Source: a bacterium | Lineage (GTDB): Bacteria > JAJVIF01 > JAPKYR01 | Assembly (NCBI GenBank): GCA_026394215.1 | Contig: JAPKYR010000159.1 | Span: forward strand, 1-33,459 | Reading direction: 5' to 3' | Length of the DNA: 33,459 nucleotides | In this document: piece after piece, positions 1 to 8,911 of the stretch | Layout: every line of letters starts with the position of its first letter | Numbering within the stretch: position 1 is the first letter of the stretch | Made by a program: the position numbers and the translations under genes | The notes under the pieces: generated by a model | Database searches by the model: none | Told to the model about the DNA's origin: nothing | Seen by the model: the letters and a program-made list of their open reading frames with translations, nothing else

Positions 1-83
1 AGTAAATTTTCAACAATCCCTTTCTATTCGGCAATTATCCCTAATGCCGATAATAAATCAATTGCCGGATGCACCCACCCTAT

Positions 84-140
84 CCGGGTGCGCCGCTTTT
101 CTAAGCGGCATAATGCCGGCTGGAAAGCCGGCGCACCCGG
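84..140. repeat. REP-like intergenic palindrome with two nested hairpins
   Basis: Outer arms CCGGGTGCGCC (84-94) and GGCGCACCCGG (130-140) enclose CCGC..GCGG and GCCGGCtggaaaGCCGGC hairpins. Confidence 0.6.
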
Positions 141-152
141 AACTGACTTACC

Positions 153-596
153 TTAATTCATCCTCTGTTCGAAATAAGGAGGTTGGGATGGGGCGGGGGT
201 TGAATGGTGATGGATGATTTTCCAGCCGTCGGATTCGCGATGGTAAATGTTCGTAACGTACACTTCTATTGACAGGGTCTCGTCACCATGGGTTGTGACC
301 ACCGTTCCCCCAAGGAAAGTCCAGCCAAGGTCGCCCAAACGCATGACCGTGATCGGGTGCATGACCGTCTTCAATTTACTTGTGTGGTAGGTGATTGTCT
401 CTATCGCAAGCCTTACGGATTGGGGTCCTTTCGCAATCTCGATACCGGGGAAAATGATCGTAACCTCGTCCGACTCGCTCCAGCACGACATGATAGCGTC
501 GACATTTAATGTCTGAAGCGCTGCGAAAAAATGCGCATCGGCATCGAATACCGGCTCAACATCCTCCACATCGTCATCTTGAAATCCGTCGTGCAT
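153..596 (-). CDS. SnoaL-like/DUF4440 (NTF2-fold) protein
   Basis: 147-aa ORF; pattern FFAALQTLNVDAIMSCWSESDEVTIIFPG...GWKIIHHHST is typical of SnoaL/DUF4440 proteins. Confidence 0.75.
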   Translation of the reverse strand: MHDGFQDDDVEDVEPVFDADAHFFAALQTLNVDAIMSCWSESDEVTIIFPGIEIAKGPQSVRLAIETITYHTSKLKTVMHPITVMRLGDLGWTFLGGTVVTTHGDETLSIEVYVTNIYHRESDGWKIIHHHSTPAPSQPPYFEQRMN

Positions 597-631
597 ATCT
601 TGACTCGAAAAGATTGGTTTGTTGAAAAATA

Positions 632-1498
632 CTATCCCACAAACCTGAAATCATCGACAGCAGGGACTATCCCGGCGTCCGAAGCGCGCGACAGCAACTC
701 GCGCACCGCATTTCGACCTGCATCGCCCCAGTCGATAGTATAGTCGTTGACATACATCCCTACAAACTCATCGACTTTTTCATCGGAGAGGTCGCGTCCG
801 AAGTCTTTCGCATAGGCGATTGCCTCATCGCGATGGTCAAAACCATAGAGAATGCTCTCCCTGATCGCCCGCGCGGATTTTTCGTGAATCTCAGAACCAA
901 GGTTGATTTTAATTACATTGGCGCCGAGGGGTAAGGGAAGCCCCGTTTCATTGCGCCACCATTCGCCAAGGTCGCATATACAGTGCAGGCCTTCATTTTC
1001 GTATGTGATCTGGCCCTCATGGATAATCACACCCGCCTCGACTTCCCGGTTTTTTACCGCATCCATGATCCGGTCGAACGCCATTTCCTCGGTTTTCAGA
1101 CCGGGAATGGCAAGTCTCAAAACAAGCGCGGCGGTTGTGAGGGAGCCGGGGATCGCGACAACTTTTCCCTGGAGATCATTCAAATCGATATTTTCCACAG
1201 CGACAATTCTCGGGCCGTAACCGTCGCCGACACTCGCGCCGCAATTCAGGAACGCGTAGTAATTGGCCAGGTATGGATACGCATGGACACTTATCGCGGT
1301 TATATCGTATGTATGCTTCACCGCGGCATGGTTCAAAGACTGGATGTCGCTTAAAGTATGCACGAAATCGATCCCCGGGATTTTAACATGACCCTTCGCC
1401 AGCGCCCAGAACATGAACGCGTCATCGGAGTCGGGCGAATGCGCCAGGGTCAGCTTTTTAACTTGTTCGTTCATGATAGCAGGGGGGTAGTGTAACAC
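632..1498 (-). CDS. mqnD: 1,4-dihydroxy-6-naphthoate synthase-like protein (futalosine menaquinone pathway)
   Basis: LTLAHSPDSDDAFMFWAL, SVHAYPYLANYYAFLNCGASVGDGYGPRIV and VVAIPGSLTTAALVLRL are MqnD-like motifs. Start may be the internal ATG at 1474. Confidence 0.85.
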   Translation of the reverse strand: MLHYPPAIMNEQVKKLTLAHSPDSDDAFMFWALAKGHVKIPGIDFVHTLSDIQSLNHAAVKHTYDITAISVHAYPYLANYYAFLNCGASVGDGYGPRIVAVENIDLNDLQGKVVAIPGSLTTAALVLRLAIPGLKTEEMAFDRIMDAVKNREVEAGVIIHEGQITYENEGLHCICDLGEWWRNETGLPLPLGANVIKINLGSEIHEKSARAIRESILYGFDHRDEAIAYAKDFGRDLSDEKVDEFVGMYVNDYTIDWGDAGRNAVRELLSRASDAGIVPAVDDFRFVG

Positions 1499-1704
1499 AA
1501 TAATTCAGGGATTTGTGTCTGGTTTATTCCACACCAGAAAAGAATGTAGTGTATGTATCAGAACCGGGAACGATTGGATTAATCCGACACAATCGCATCA
1601 TAACATCCTGAAACGCCTTTAATCATCGGGGTTTCAGCGCATTTCGATGGTCATATGCGGGGCGCCATACGGATATTATTCATAGAGGAGAAAGCGGCGC
1701 AAGG

Positions 1705-2571
1705 ATGGTTACCGAGCGTCGCGGATTTACCATGACTTATAAAAAAGACACAGTTGACGGTTTTTTCTGCCCTTCGAAAATATTCATGCAGGATGCGAAA
1801 GAGGCTCAGAAGCCGGATTCGCCTCATAATAAAATCACTAAAACATGCGAGTCGGGATTTTTCGACTGGCTCGCGCCGCACTATGACAGGCTTCAGCCTG
1901 CGATGGACCCGTCGCGATACCAGGCGCATTCGATCATTCTCGATATCCTGAACACAATCGAGCCGGAGCCTGAAAAATTTCTCGACCTCGGCTGCCATAC
2001 CGGTATGCTGACGAGCCAGATACTGGAACTTTTCCCGGAAGCGCATGTGGTCGCGATCGACGGGTCAATCGCGATGCTTGAGGAAGCGAGGATTAATCTG
2101 GAAGAATTCAGCGACCGTATCACGCTCGCAAAAGCAGACTTCCGCGACCGGTGGGAGGATGCGATCGATGGGGATGTGGATGTTATCGTTCATTACGCAT
2201 CGCTATGCTACATTCCACACGATGCGTTGCGCGAAGTCTATACCCGGCTCGTGAAAATCCTTAAGCCGGGCGGATGGTTTCTGCATTGCGACTTAACCGA
2301 GGAAAGGCTTCCGGAGCCGGTTAAACGGATCGCGGCGAATATCCGCGAGTACCAGCGGAATTCTGTCGTGGACGATATCCCCGATGGCGAAAGGCTCTTG
2401 AAACGGCTCGAGCAGGTTAAAAACGCGAACGTGAAGAAAGGACGCCTTGTGGAAATCCCGGCGCTTCCGGAACAGCAAATAGCATGGCTGGTGGGAGCGG
2501 GATTCGAATTCGCGACCAGGATTTACCAGGACTGGCGGCTGTCGCTGTTTCTGGCGAGAAAGCCTGAATAA
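1705..2571 (+). CDS. class I SAM-dependent methyltransferase
   Basis: FLDLGCHTGMLTSQILELFPEAHVVAIDGS (motif I/II) and LKPGGWFLHCDL. Confidence 0.8.
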   Translation: MVTERRGFTMTYKKDTVDGFFCPSKIFMQDAKEAQKPDSPHNKITKTCESGFFDWLAPHYDRLQPAMDPSRYQAHSIILDILNTIEPEPEKFLDLGCHTGMLTSQILELFPEAHVVAIDGSIAMLEEARINLEEFSDRITLAKADFRDRWEDAIDGDVDVIVHYASLCYIPHDALREVYTRLVKILKPGGWFLHCDLTEERLPEPVKRIAANIREYQRNSVVDDIPDGERLLKRLEQVKNANVKKGRLVEIPALPEQQIAWLVGAGFEFATRIYQDWRLSLFLARKPE

Positions 2572-2584
2572 TAAATTGCGCGTT

Positions 2585-3244
2585 TCAGGAAGCGATTCTT
2601 GCAGGCGCCGCTTCTTCGGCTTTTAAGAATTCATTGTAGAAATCGCCTGTCATGTATGTTACGTGAGTGCCCAGGTTCTCATAGATAACCAGGACATCCG
2701 AATCGGCGTCCCTGAACATGTCGTGAATTTCCGAAACTCCAGTGATACTTTCCAGTGGGTCCACACGCAGGCTCGCGTCGTAGCTGTCGACGACGATCCC
2801 GATTACCATATTCTTGAGCTCATTAAGGTCCATACCCTCTGAGCTGTCGCCTGATTCATCGGCAGCCGTGGCTTCCTCACCGGCTGGGACAAATCCATAA
2901 GTCGTGTCGATTGCGACAATTACTCCGTCGCGAACGAAAATATTGATATCGGGAGCGCCCATGGTTCTATCTACATTTTTATTATTGCTGAATACCTGCA
3001 CGGGCGGGTCGTACTCCGACCATGCGTCCGTGGGCATTAAGATTGGCAGCACATCCGACACATTGCCGCTTAACTGCCCGAAATCGACCTCCTCAAATAC
3101 CGCGGTATCGAATGAGTCGCCTGCGCCGCGAAGATCCAGCGTGTAATAGCCGGTAATATCGGTTTTTCCTGTCGGCATCTGGGCATTTGCCGGGATTATG
3201 AGAATTAGGCAGAAAAGTAATGCGATCCAAATTTTACTGAACAT
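2585..3244 (-). CDS. secreted protein of unknown function
   Basis: N-terminal signal peptide MFSKIWIALLFCLILIIPANA; GGAG Shine-Dalgarno upstream of the ATG; no recognised domain. Confidence 0.65.
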   Translation of the reverse strand: MFSKIWIALLFCLILIIPANAQMPTGKTDITGYYTLDLRGAGDSFDTAVFEEVDFGQLSGNVSDVLPILMPTDAWSEYDPPVQVFSNNKNVDRTMGAPDINIFVRDGVIVAIDTTYGFVPAGEEATAADESGDSSEGMDLNELKNMVIGIVVDSYDASLRVDPLESITGVSEIHDMFRDADSDVLVIYENLGTHVTYMTGDFYNEFLKAEEAAPARIAS

Positions 3245-3344
3245 TTCATGCTCCTGTAATGAGAATTACCGCGGAGTATCTTCACCCGCGGCTTGTGGGG
3301 ATTATAATCGAATAAGTTTGTAACGGCGACATAAAAAAAATAAA

Positions 3345-3369
3345 ATGCCCGGGATGAATTTCCGGGCAT
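3345..3369 (-). terminator. rho-independent terminator of the first RRM gene
   Basis: On the minus strand ATGCCCGG-aaattcatc-CCGGGCAT is followed by TTTTATTTTTTTTAT. Confidence 0.7.
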
Positions 3370-3397
3370 AGTTTTTACTCGTTAAAAGTCGCAGGTA

Positions 3398-3724
3398 TCA
3401 ATAGCGGTTTCGTCCGCCTCCACCGCCGCCGCCGCCGCGATAGCCACCGCCGCCGCCGCCACGTCGATCATCTCGACGCGGTTCTTTTGGGCGCGCCTCA
3501 TTAACGGTAATTGTTCGACCACCAAGCTCAGTTCCGTTCAGCGCGTTTGTTGCTGCAAGCGCCTGTTTCTGATCTGGCATTTCGACGAAACCGAAGCCTT
3601 TTGATCGGCCGGTGTCGCGATCGGTAATAACCCTGGCTGATTCCACTTCTCCATAAGCCTGGAAAGCGGATTGTAACTGGTCGTCCGAAACATCGTAGCC
3701 AAGATTACCTACGTAGATATTCAT
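3398..3724 (-). CDS. RRM-domain RNA-binding protein with glycine-rich tail (copy 1)
   Basis: RNP motifs IYVGNL and KGFGFVEM; C-terminal GGGGGGYRGGGGGGGGRNRY. ATG at 3722-3724 has AGGAG upstream; the ORF-track start at 3832 lies in the -35 box. Confidence 0.92.
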   Translation of the reverse strand: MNIYVGNLGYDVSDDQLQSAFQAYGEVESARVITDRDTGRSKGFGFVEMPDQKQALAATNALNGTELGGRTITVNEARPKEPRRDDRRGGGGGGYRGGGGGGGGRNRY

Positions 3725-3832
3725 TAAGTCTCCTATTTTTCTGACTTCGCGGCTCAGTTTCACTAAAAATTGAAATCTGTCCCGAATGTCGTGACTTGGC
3801 TGGATTATACCATTTTCAAGGGTAAAGTCCAA
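3725..3832 (-). promoter_or_regulatory. promoter and conserved 5' leader of RRM copy 1
   Basis: Minus strand TTGGAC (3827-3832), 17 nt, TATAAT (3804-3809), then a leader closely matching that of RRM copy 2. Confidence 0.65.
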
Positions 3833-3859
3833 TTTTTATTATTTATTTATTGATTTACG

Positions 3860-3982
3860 GGGTATTTTCCCATCTTGTTTGGCGTTATAATAACTGCGGG
3901 GACACCTTTTTTTGCCTGACGAGAGGTTAATATAAGTCTGGAATATCACAGGCAAAAATAAGGTGTCCCCGGGGAAATACCC
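3860..3982. repeat. long imperfect inverted repeat, REP/MITE-like
   Basis: CGGGGACACCTTTTTTTGCCTG (3897-3918) against CAGGCAAAAATAAGGTGTCCCCG (3949-3971), flanked by GGGTATTTTCCC / GGGGAAATACCC. Confidence 0.7.
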
Positions 3983-4002
3983 TCATTCAAATCCCGGCAA
4001 CT

Positions 4003-4064
4003 GTAAATACCGGTAGCTGCTAGCCCGAAGCGTTAGCGGAGGGTAGCAGCTATCCGGGATTTAC
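4003..4064. repeat. inverted repeat, REP-like hairpin
   Basis: GTAAATACCGGTAGCTGCTA (4003-4022) against TAGCAGCTATCCGGGATTTAC (4044-4064). Confidence 0.6.
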
Positions 4065-4082
4065 CTTGCTGAAGAACAAAAA

Positions 4083-4109
4083 ATGCCCGGGAAATGAATT
4101 CCCGGGCAT
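4083..4109 (-). terminator. rho-independent terminator of the second RRM gene
   Basis: ATGCCCGGGAATTCATTTCCCGGGCAT followed by TTTTTTG on the minus strand. Confidence 0.7.
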
Positions 4110-4135
4110 CGTTTACTCGTTATAAGTTGCAGGGA

Positions 4136-4450
4136 TCAATAGCGGTTACGTCCGCCTCCACCACCGCCGCCACGATATCCGCCACCGCCGCCGCTGTCGC
4201 GACGAGGTGCTTTCGGGCGAGCCTCATTAACGGTAATTGTTCTGCCATCGAGCATGGTACCATTCAGCGCGTCTGTCGCTGCCATAGCCTGTGCTTTGTC
4301 CGGCATTTCGACGAAACCAAAGCCTTTTGATCGGCCGGTGTCGCCATCAGTGATAACCCTGGCTGACTCCACTTCTCCATAAGCCTGGAAAGCGGCTTGT
4401 AGCTGGTCATCCGACACGTCGTAACCAAGGTTACCTACGTAGATATTCAT
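4136..4450 (-). CDS. RRM-domain RNA-binding protein with glycine-rich tail (copy 2)
   Basis: Nearly identical to copy 1: MNIYVGNLGYDVSDDQLQAAFQAYGEVESARVIT..KGFGFVEMPDK; Gly-rich C terminus. Confidence 0.93.
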   Translation of the reverse strand: MNIYVGNLGYDVSDDQLQAAFQAYGEVESARVITDGDTGRSKGFGFVEMPDKAQAMAATDALNGTMLDGRTITVNEARPKAPRRDSGGGGGYRGGGGGGGRNRY

Positions 4451-4556
4451 TAAGTCTCCTGTGTCTGACTTCGCGGCTCAGTTTTCACGTATTGAAAATT
4501 CTGTCCCGAATGTCTAGACTTGATTCTTATTATAGCATATTTAAGAATAAAATCAA
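4451..4556 (-). promoter_or_regulatory. promoter and conserved 5' leader of RRM copy 2
   Basis: Minus strand TTGATT (4551-4556), 16 nt, TATAAT (4529-4534), then the shared leader up to AGGAGACTTAATG. Confidence 0.65.
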
Positions 4557-4619
4557 ATTTTTTTAATTTATTTATAGATTTTATGGGGGATTTTTGAGGG
4601 GGAAGGCTTTCGGAGCCTG

Positions 4620-4677
4620 GCATTTGGTATATTACGAGCATCCCCCCGTAGCTTCGGCGAGCGGGGTCGCCAAATGC
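4620..4677. repeat. intergenic inverted repeat with inner UUCG hairpin
   Basis: GCATTTGG (4620-4627) against CCAAATGC (4670-4677), enclosing CCCC..GCTTCGGC..GGGG. Confidence 0.45.
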
Positions 4678-4792
4678 GGCCCCTGCGTTTTTTTAGGGAG
4701 TAGCAAGGAAATTTTTTTTTATGGATTTTGAATTATTTTATAACGCCCTGCTAACAAGTTCCTGGGTGAGATACTGACAGAAAGTTAATGAA

Positions 4793-5539
4793 TTACTTTT
4801 TAAGTGATATTTTTTCAGATCCACTATTATATTGAAGTAGTTTCTCCCATAGAATGTTGCCCTCACCATCACAAAAATTGATGGTAAACATTTTTACAAA
4901 CAAGTTAAATTTTTTATCCCATAATTCTTTAAATTCCAAATAATGAATATCTGGTTCGTTGTCCATGAATGTTAACATCTTTTGGTAGAATTGTTCGTCA
5001 CCAGTAATTTTTGTCCAAAATGCCTGTCCTGCTAATTTAAAATATTTCCTTGCTGATGTTGGCTCTGAATTAACTACTCCATACCCGCAACCCATTATAG
5101 GAACAAAATATTTTTTTACCCTCCTTAATGTTGCTCTTAAAGATCCCTCCACTTCCTCAAATCGTTGATTCAGCTTGGATACTTGGTCGGAATTGAATGC
5201 ATTCGGACCAGATTTCAGAGAGATAGCCTGGTAAGAATCACTTGACTCAATTATAAAATCTACCCCCTTTGAAGCAGCGATATTGGCATTTGATGCAGCC
5301 TGGCAAATTGGTTCAAAAAACTCATCACCAAACATTGATTCATCCGATGAAGAAACATAAGCATTTAATAATTCCCCAACTAATTCACCGACATTTGGTA
5401 TTCCTTTCGCCCTAAACATATAAGGATTTTTTCGCTTCAGTACCTTCGTGAAATCCAAGTCATTCAAACTAGATTTTCTACGCGCATAAAAATTTGCCAA
5501 GCAATTTTTAATGATCCCCTCAAGGTCCTTCTCATTCAT
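4793..5539 (-). CDS. type II restriction endonuclease, PmeII-family-like
   Basis: KRKNPYMFRAKGI, SSSDESMFGDEFFEPI, KGVDFIIESSDSYQAISLKSGPNAFNSDQVSKL (D-Xn-SLK catalytic-type motif); overlaps the upstream methyltransferase by 8 nt. Confidence 0.78.
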   Translation of the reverse strand: MNEKDLEGIIKNCLANFYARRKSSLNDLDFTKVLKRKNPYMFRAKGIPNVGELVGELLNAYVSSSDESMFGDEFFEPICQAASNANIAASKGVDFIIESSDSYQAISLKSGPNAFNSDQVSKLNQRFEEVEGSLRATLRRVKKYFVPIMGCGYGVVNSEPTSARKYFKLAGQAFWTKITGDEQFYQKMLTFMDNEPDIHYLEFKELWDKKFNLFVKMFTINFCDGEGNILWEKLLQYNSGSEKISLKK

Positions 5540-6452
5540 TGCATTCTCTTCCCTTTTCCATTTTTGATTTCACTCGTTTTGTTGCTAAATCAACATAAGC
5601 AGCATTAATATCAATTCCAATGAAGTGCCTATTAAGACTCTTACATGCAACGGCTGTAGTACCCGAGCCAATGAATGGGTCAAGTACGATGTCTCCCTCT
5701 TTCGTTAATAATTTAATAAACCATGATGGTAAAGAAACAGGAAATGCGGCACTATGATTCTTATTTCCGCATTCGGTAGCTAAGTGTAAGACATTGGTAG
5801 GATATACTTTATCTCTCCCAATCCAATTGGATACATTTTTTCCAAATCCACTATCAACCTTCGAATTATCACGTATTTTATCTGTTTCACTTAGGTTTTT
5901 TAATCTAGATTGACTCCAATCACCCATAGGGACCATTACTTCTTCTTGGTACATTGAGAAATCTTTACCCTTCGTAAAATGCAGGCAACGTTCCCAAGCA
6001 TCCCGGAATCTATTAGGCCATTTGCCAGGATAACAATTCCTCTTATGCCAGATGTATTCTTCGGTCCATAGCCACCCTTGATTCCTCATTTGAAGAATTA
6101 GTTCAATCACATACGTAAGCCTTTCACCATTTACAGCAATTTCCTTAATATTGAGAACAAATGAGCCTGTTGGTTTGAGAACTTTTAGAATTTGATCAGA
6201 GATAGGTAAAAACCACCCAACATAATCTCTGGGCTTGACGCCGCCATAGACTTTTGATCTTCTATCGGCATATGGCGGTGACGTTACAACCAAATCAACA
6301 AAATTATCAGGCATATCTTGAAGGATATCCAGGCAATCTCCTAAGATAATAGAATCGAGATATTTCGATGAAATGTTAGAACGTTTCGGCACTATATCAT
6401 GGTCCCTCTTCCTTGGTAAGGGAAACTTTAATTGTGTTTGATATCTTACCAT
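5532..6452 (-). CDS. DNA methyltransferase of an R-M system, probable N4-cytosine type (TSPPY), beta-type motif order
   Basis: Motif IV LVVTSPPYADRR near the N terminus; motif I IVLDPFIGSGTTAVA near the C terminus; strong AAGGAGGG Shine-Dalgarno. Confidence 0.9.
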   Translation of the reverse strand: MVRYQTQLKFPLPRKRDHDIVPKRSNISSKYLDSIILGDCLDILQDMPDNFVDLVVTSPPYADRRSKVYGGVKPRDYVGWFLPISDQILKVLKPTGSFVLNIKEIAVNGERLTYVIELILQMRNQGWLWTEEYIWHKRNCYPGKWPNRFRDAWERCLHFTKGKDFSMYQEEVMVPMGDWSQSRLKNLSETDKIRDNSKVDSGFGKNVSNWIGRDKVYPTNVLHLATECGNKNHSAAFPVSLPSWFIKLLTKEGDIVLDPFIGSGTTAVACKSLNRHFIGIDINAAYVDLATKRVKSKMEKGRECNE

Positions 6453-6632
6453 AATTAACCCTCCTTTTAAATTAAAATATCTTGCCCTGCTTATGGTAAA
6501 ACGGTTGAGAAGGCCTAAAGCTGACGTAAATTATGAGAAAATTTAGATTTTATTTCCGATTCATCCGAATAGCGGTAAAAGTAAAAAGATATAACCTCCC
6601 CCTCCTTCATGCTATAATTCCCCCTATACCAC

Positions 6633-7838
6633 ATGCCCGCGATTGAGATACATAACCTGTCCAAGTGCTTCCGGCTCTACACGTCCAAGACCGAGTCGGC
6701 GGTCGAGCGTTTCCTTATGATGAAGAGGTCGAGGTATGAAAAACTATGGGCGCTCGACGGGGTCAACCTGGAAGTCAATCAGGGACGGGTGGTCGGCGTC
6801 ATCGGGCCGAACGGGAGCGGGAAGTCGACTCTGCTCAAGGTCCTGTCGCGGATTTACCGTCCGGACGGCGGGACGTACAAGGTCAACGGAAATGTCGCCG
6901 CGCTTCTCGAACTTGGCGCGGGATTTCACCCGGAACTTACGGGCCGCGAGAATATTTTCCTGAACGGATCGATCCTCGGACTTACGCGCAAGGAGATGAA
7001 GGCGAAGTTCAACACTATTGTGGAATTTTCGGGGCTTGAGAAATTTCTCGACACGCCGATCAAGAACTACTCGTCGGGGATGGTCGTGCGGCTCGGATTT
7101 TCGGTCGCGATGAGTATCGATCCGGAGGTGCTTCTGATCGATGAGGTTCTGGGAGTCGGGGATCTGAATTTTTCGAAGAAATCGTTCATGGCGATAAAGT
7201 CGTTCGCGGAGAAGGGGCGGACGATTTTGTTCGTTTCGCACGATCTATCGGTGGTGGGATCGTTCGCTGATGAGGTCGTATGGCTCGACGAGGGGAAAGT
7301 CCGCGGGCAGGGCGATCCGACCGAAATTATCAAGGCTTACATGCATGACTTGCAGATTCGCAGGGAGGATATGCACTCGAAGGGTCGGATGCAGGACGCG
7401 ATGCAGAAGGAGAAGTCGGGATCGGGGGAGATGACGATCGAGAAGGTGCGGTTTTACGATCCTAAGGGCGAGGAGAAATATTTATTCACGGCTGGGGAGG
7501 ATATGGATGTGGTGGTGGAATATGCGGCGAACAAACCGGTGAAGAGCCATTCGCTGTATCTTGCGTTTCATGCGTTCGACGGGCGTATGCTTATCGGGCC
7601 GATTCTGAGGCCGTACGACGCGCCGGTCGAGGGGTCGGGGCGGATCAAGATCACATTCCCTGCCCTGCCATTGTTGAAGGGCGAGCATTTTTTGTCGGTG
7701 GGATTGTTCCATGACGACTGGGTGAACGCGTACGATTTTCATGATAAATATTATCGATTTACGGTAAATCAGCCGACGGAGTGGGGAATCAAGGGCGAGA
7801 TTTATGCAAAGGCGGACATAGAGTATCAAAATAGATAG
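6633..7838 (+). CDS. polysaccharide/O-antigen-type ABC transporter ATP-binding protein with Wzt-like C-terminal domain
   Basis: Walker A GPNGSGKSTLLK, signature YSSGMVVRLGFSVAM, Walker B EVLLIDEVLGVGD, and a C-terminal beta-rich extension of about 150 aa. Confidence 0.88.
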   Translation: MPAIEIHNLSKCFRLYTSKTESAVERFLMMKRSRYEKLWALDGVNLEVNQGRVVGVIGPNGSGKSTLLKVLSRIYRPDGGTYKVNGNVAALLELGAGFHPELTGRENIFLNGSILGLTRKEMKAKFNTIVEFSGLEKFLDTPIKNYSSGMVVRLGFSVAMSIDPEVLLIDEVLGVGDLNFSKKSFMAIKSFAEKGRTILFVSHDLSVVGSFADEVVWLDEGKVRGQGDPTEIIKAYMHDLQIRREDMHSKGRMQDAMQKEKSGSGEMTIEKVRFYDPKGEEKYLFTAGEDMDVVVEYAANKPVKSHSLYLAFHAFDGRMLIGPILRPYDAPVEGSGRIKITFPALPLLKGEHFLSVGLFHDDWVNAYDFHDKYYRFTVNQPTEWGIKGEIYAKADIEYQNR

Positions 7839-7874
7839 GGTGGGAAAAAAGGGGAATTCGGGAATTTTTCTGGA

Positions 7875-8687
7875 ATGCAAGACTTAAAAGCATCATATCG
7901 TGCGGTGAACGAACATCGGATCATCCTGGGGTGGTCGAAGTATATCCTTGCGATCTGCGCGATTGTCGGGTCGTGGATGTCGCCTGCGTACGAGGGATCG
8001 ACGTGGATGTCGCTGGTGCTGGGGGCGGTGTCGGGATGGGCGGCGTTGTGTCATCTGGCGGATGGATTTTCGAGGGGATATGTGATTTACACTTCCGTTT
8101 CGGGAATAATTTTTATCGTTGCGGCGGCGTTTTCCCCTGAAGGTGTGCCATTACTGATGGGCGCGATCGGGGGCGTGGTCGGGTATCTGGCGATACTGCT
8201 ATATGTCACGATGGAACCGAGGATCGAGATAAGGAAATCTGTCGGGAGATTTTATAACGTGAGGTATCCGCTGCAGAAGATTGTACCGCTGATGTATTTA
8301 GCGCCGGAATTGCTTTCGCCGATATTCAACCCGGTCGCGGCGTTCCACTGGAGCGTGGGGATGTTCGGGATTCCCGTGATGAGATTTTCATTTTTCGATG
8401 CGATGTCGGTGTACAGATATATTTCGCGCCAGACGTCGGGGCTTGAGATCGATCCGAATAACTGGAGGGAGTCGGTGTATATGTTTCGGAGGGCGGTGGG
8501 GATACTGAATCTGCTGGAAACGCTTCATCGGTACGAGGAGGCGGATCTTGACGGAGTCGCGCTGGCGGCATCGGCGAGGCTTGCGCTCGCGGGGATAACG
8601 TCGGGATCGAGGGAAGTGTTGTCGGAGGTATTGAGGACGCTGAAACCGTGGAGACGGGAGATGTTGATGGGAGCGTATGATTTGTAA
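7875..8687 (+). CDS. membrane protein of unknown function
   Basis: 270-aa ORF with several hydrophobic segments in the N-terminal half; same strand and about 36 nt after the ABC ATPase. Confidence 0.65.
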   Translation: MQDLKASYRAVNEHRIILGWSKYILAICAIVGSWMSPAYEGSTWMSLVLGAVSGWAALCHLADGFSRGYVIYTSVSGIIFIVAAAFSPEGVPLLMGAIGGVVGYLAILLYVTMEPRIEIRKSVGRFYNVRYPLQKIVPLMYLAPELLSPIFNPVAAFHWSVGMFGIPVMRFSFFDAMSVYRYISRQTSGLEIDPNNWRESVYMFRRAVGILNLLETLHRYEEADLDGVALAASARLALAGITSGSREVLSEVLRTLKPWRREMLMGAYDL

Positions 8688-8911
8688 GTGGAGGTAGAAA
8701 AGAGTCCCGTGCAATTTTTCCAATCCGGATTTATTTATTTATTTTGTATCTAACCAGATCATATTAATTTTCTATAAGACAAACAGGCTGATTTCAATTG
8801 TCCGGATAAAATCAGATAAAGCCAGCACATACATTAAAAGCGATATATATATTAGATGATACTCGGTGAATCGAAAATCAGATATCGTCACTTGAGTCGG
8901 AGGTTGAATTT

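Noticed and set aside
3398-3470. Tandem CCGCCGCC repeat as a possible microsatellite or CRISPR-like array
   Set aside because: It encodes the Gly-rich tail of the RRM protein (GGN codons); no regular repeat-spacer structure.
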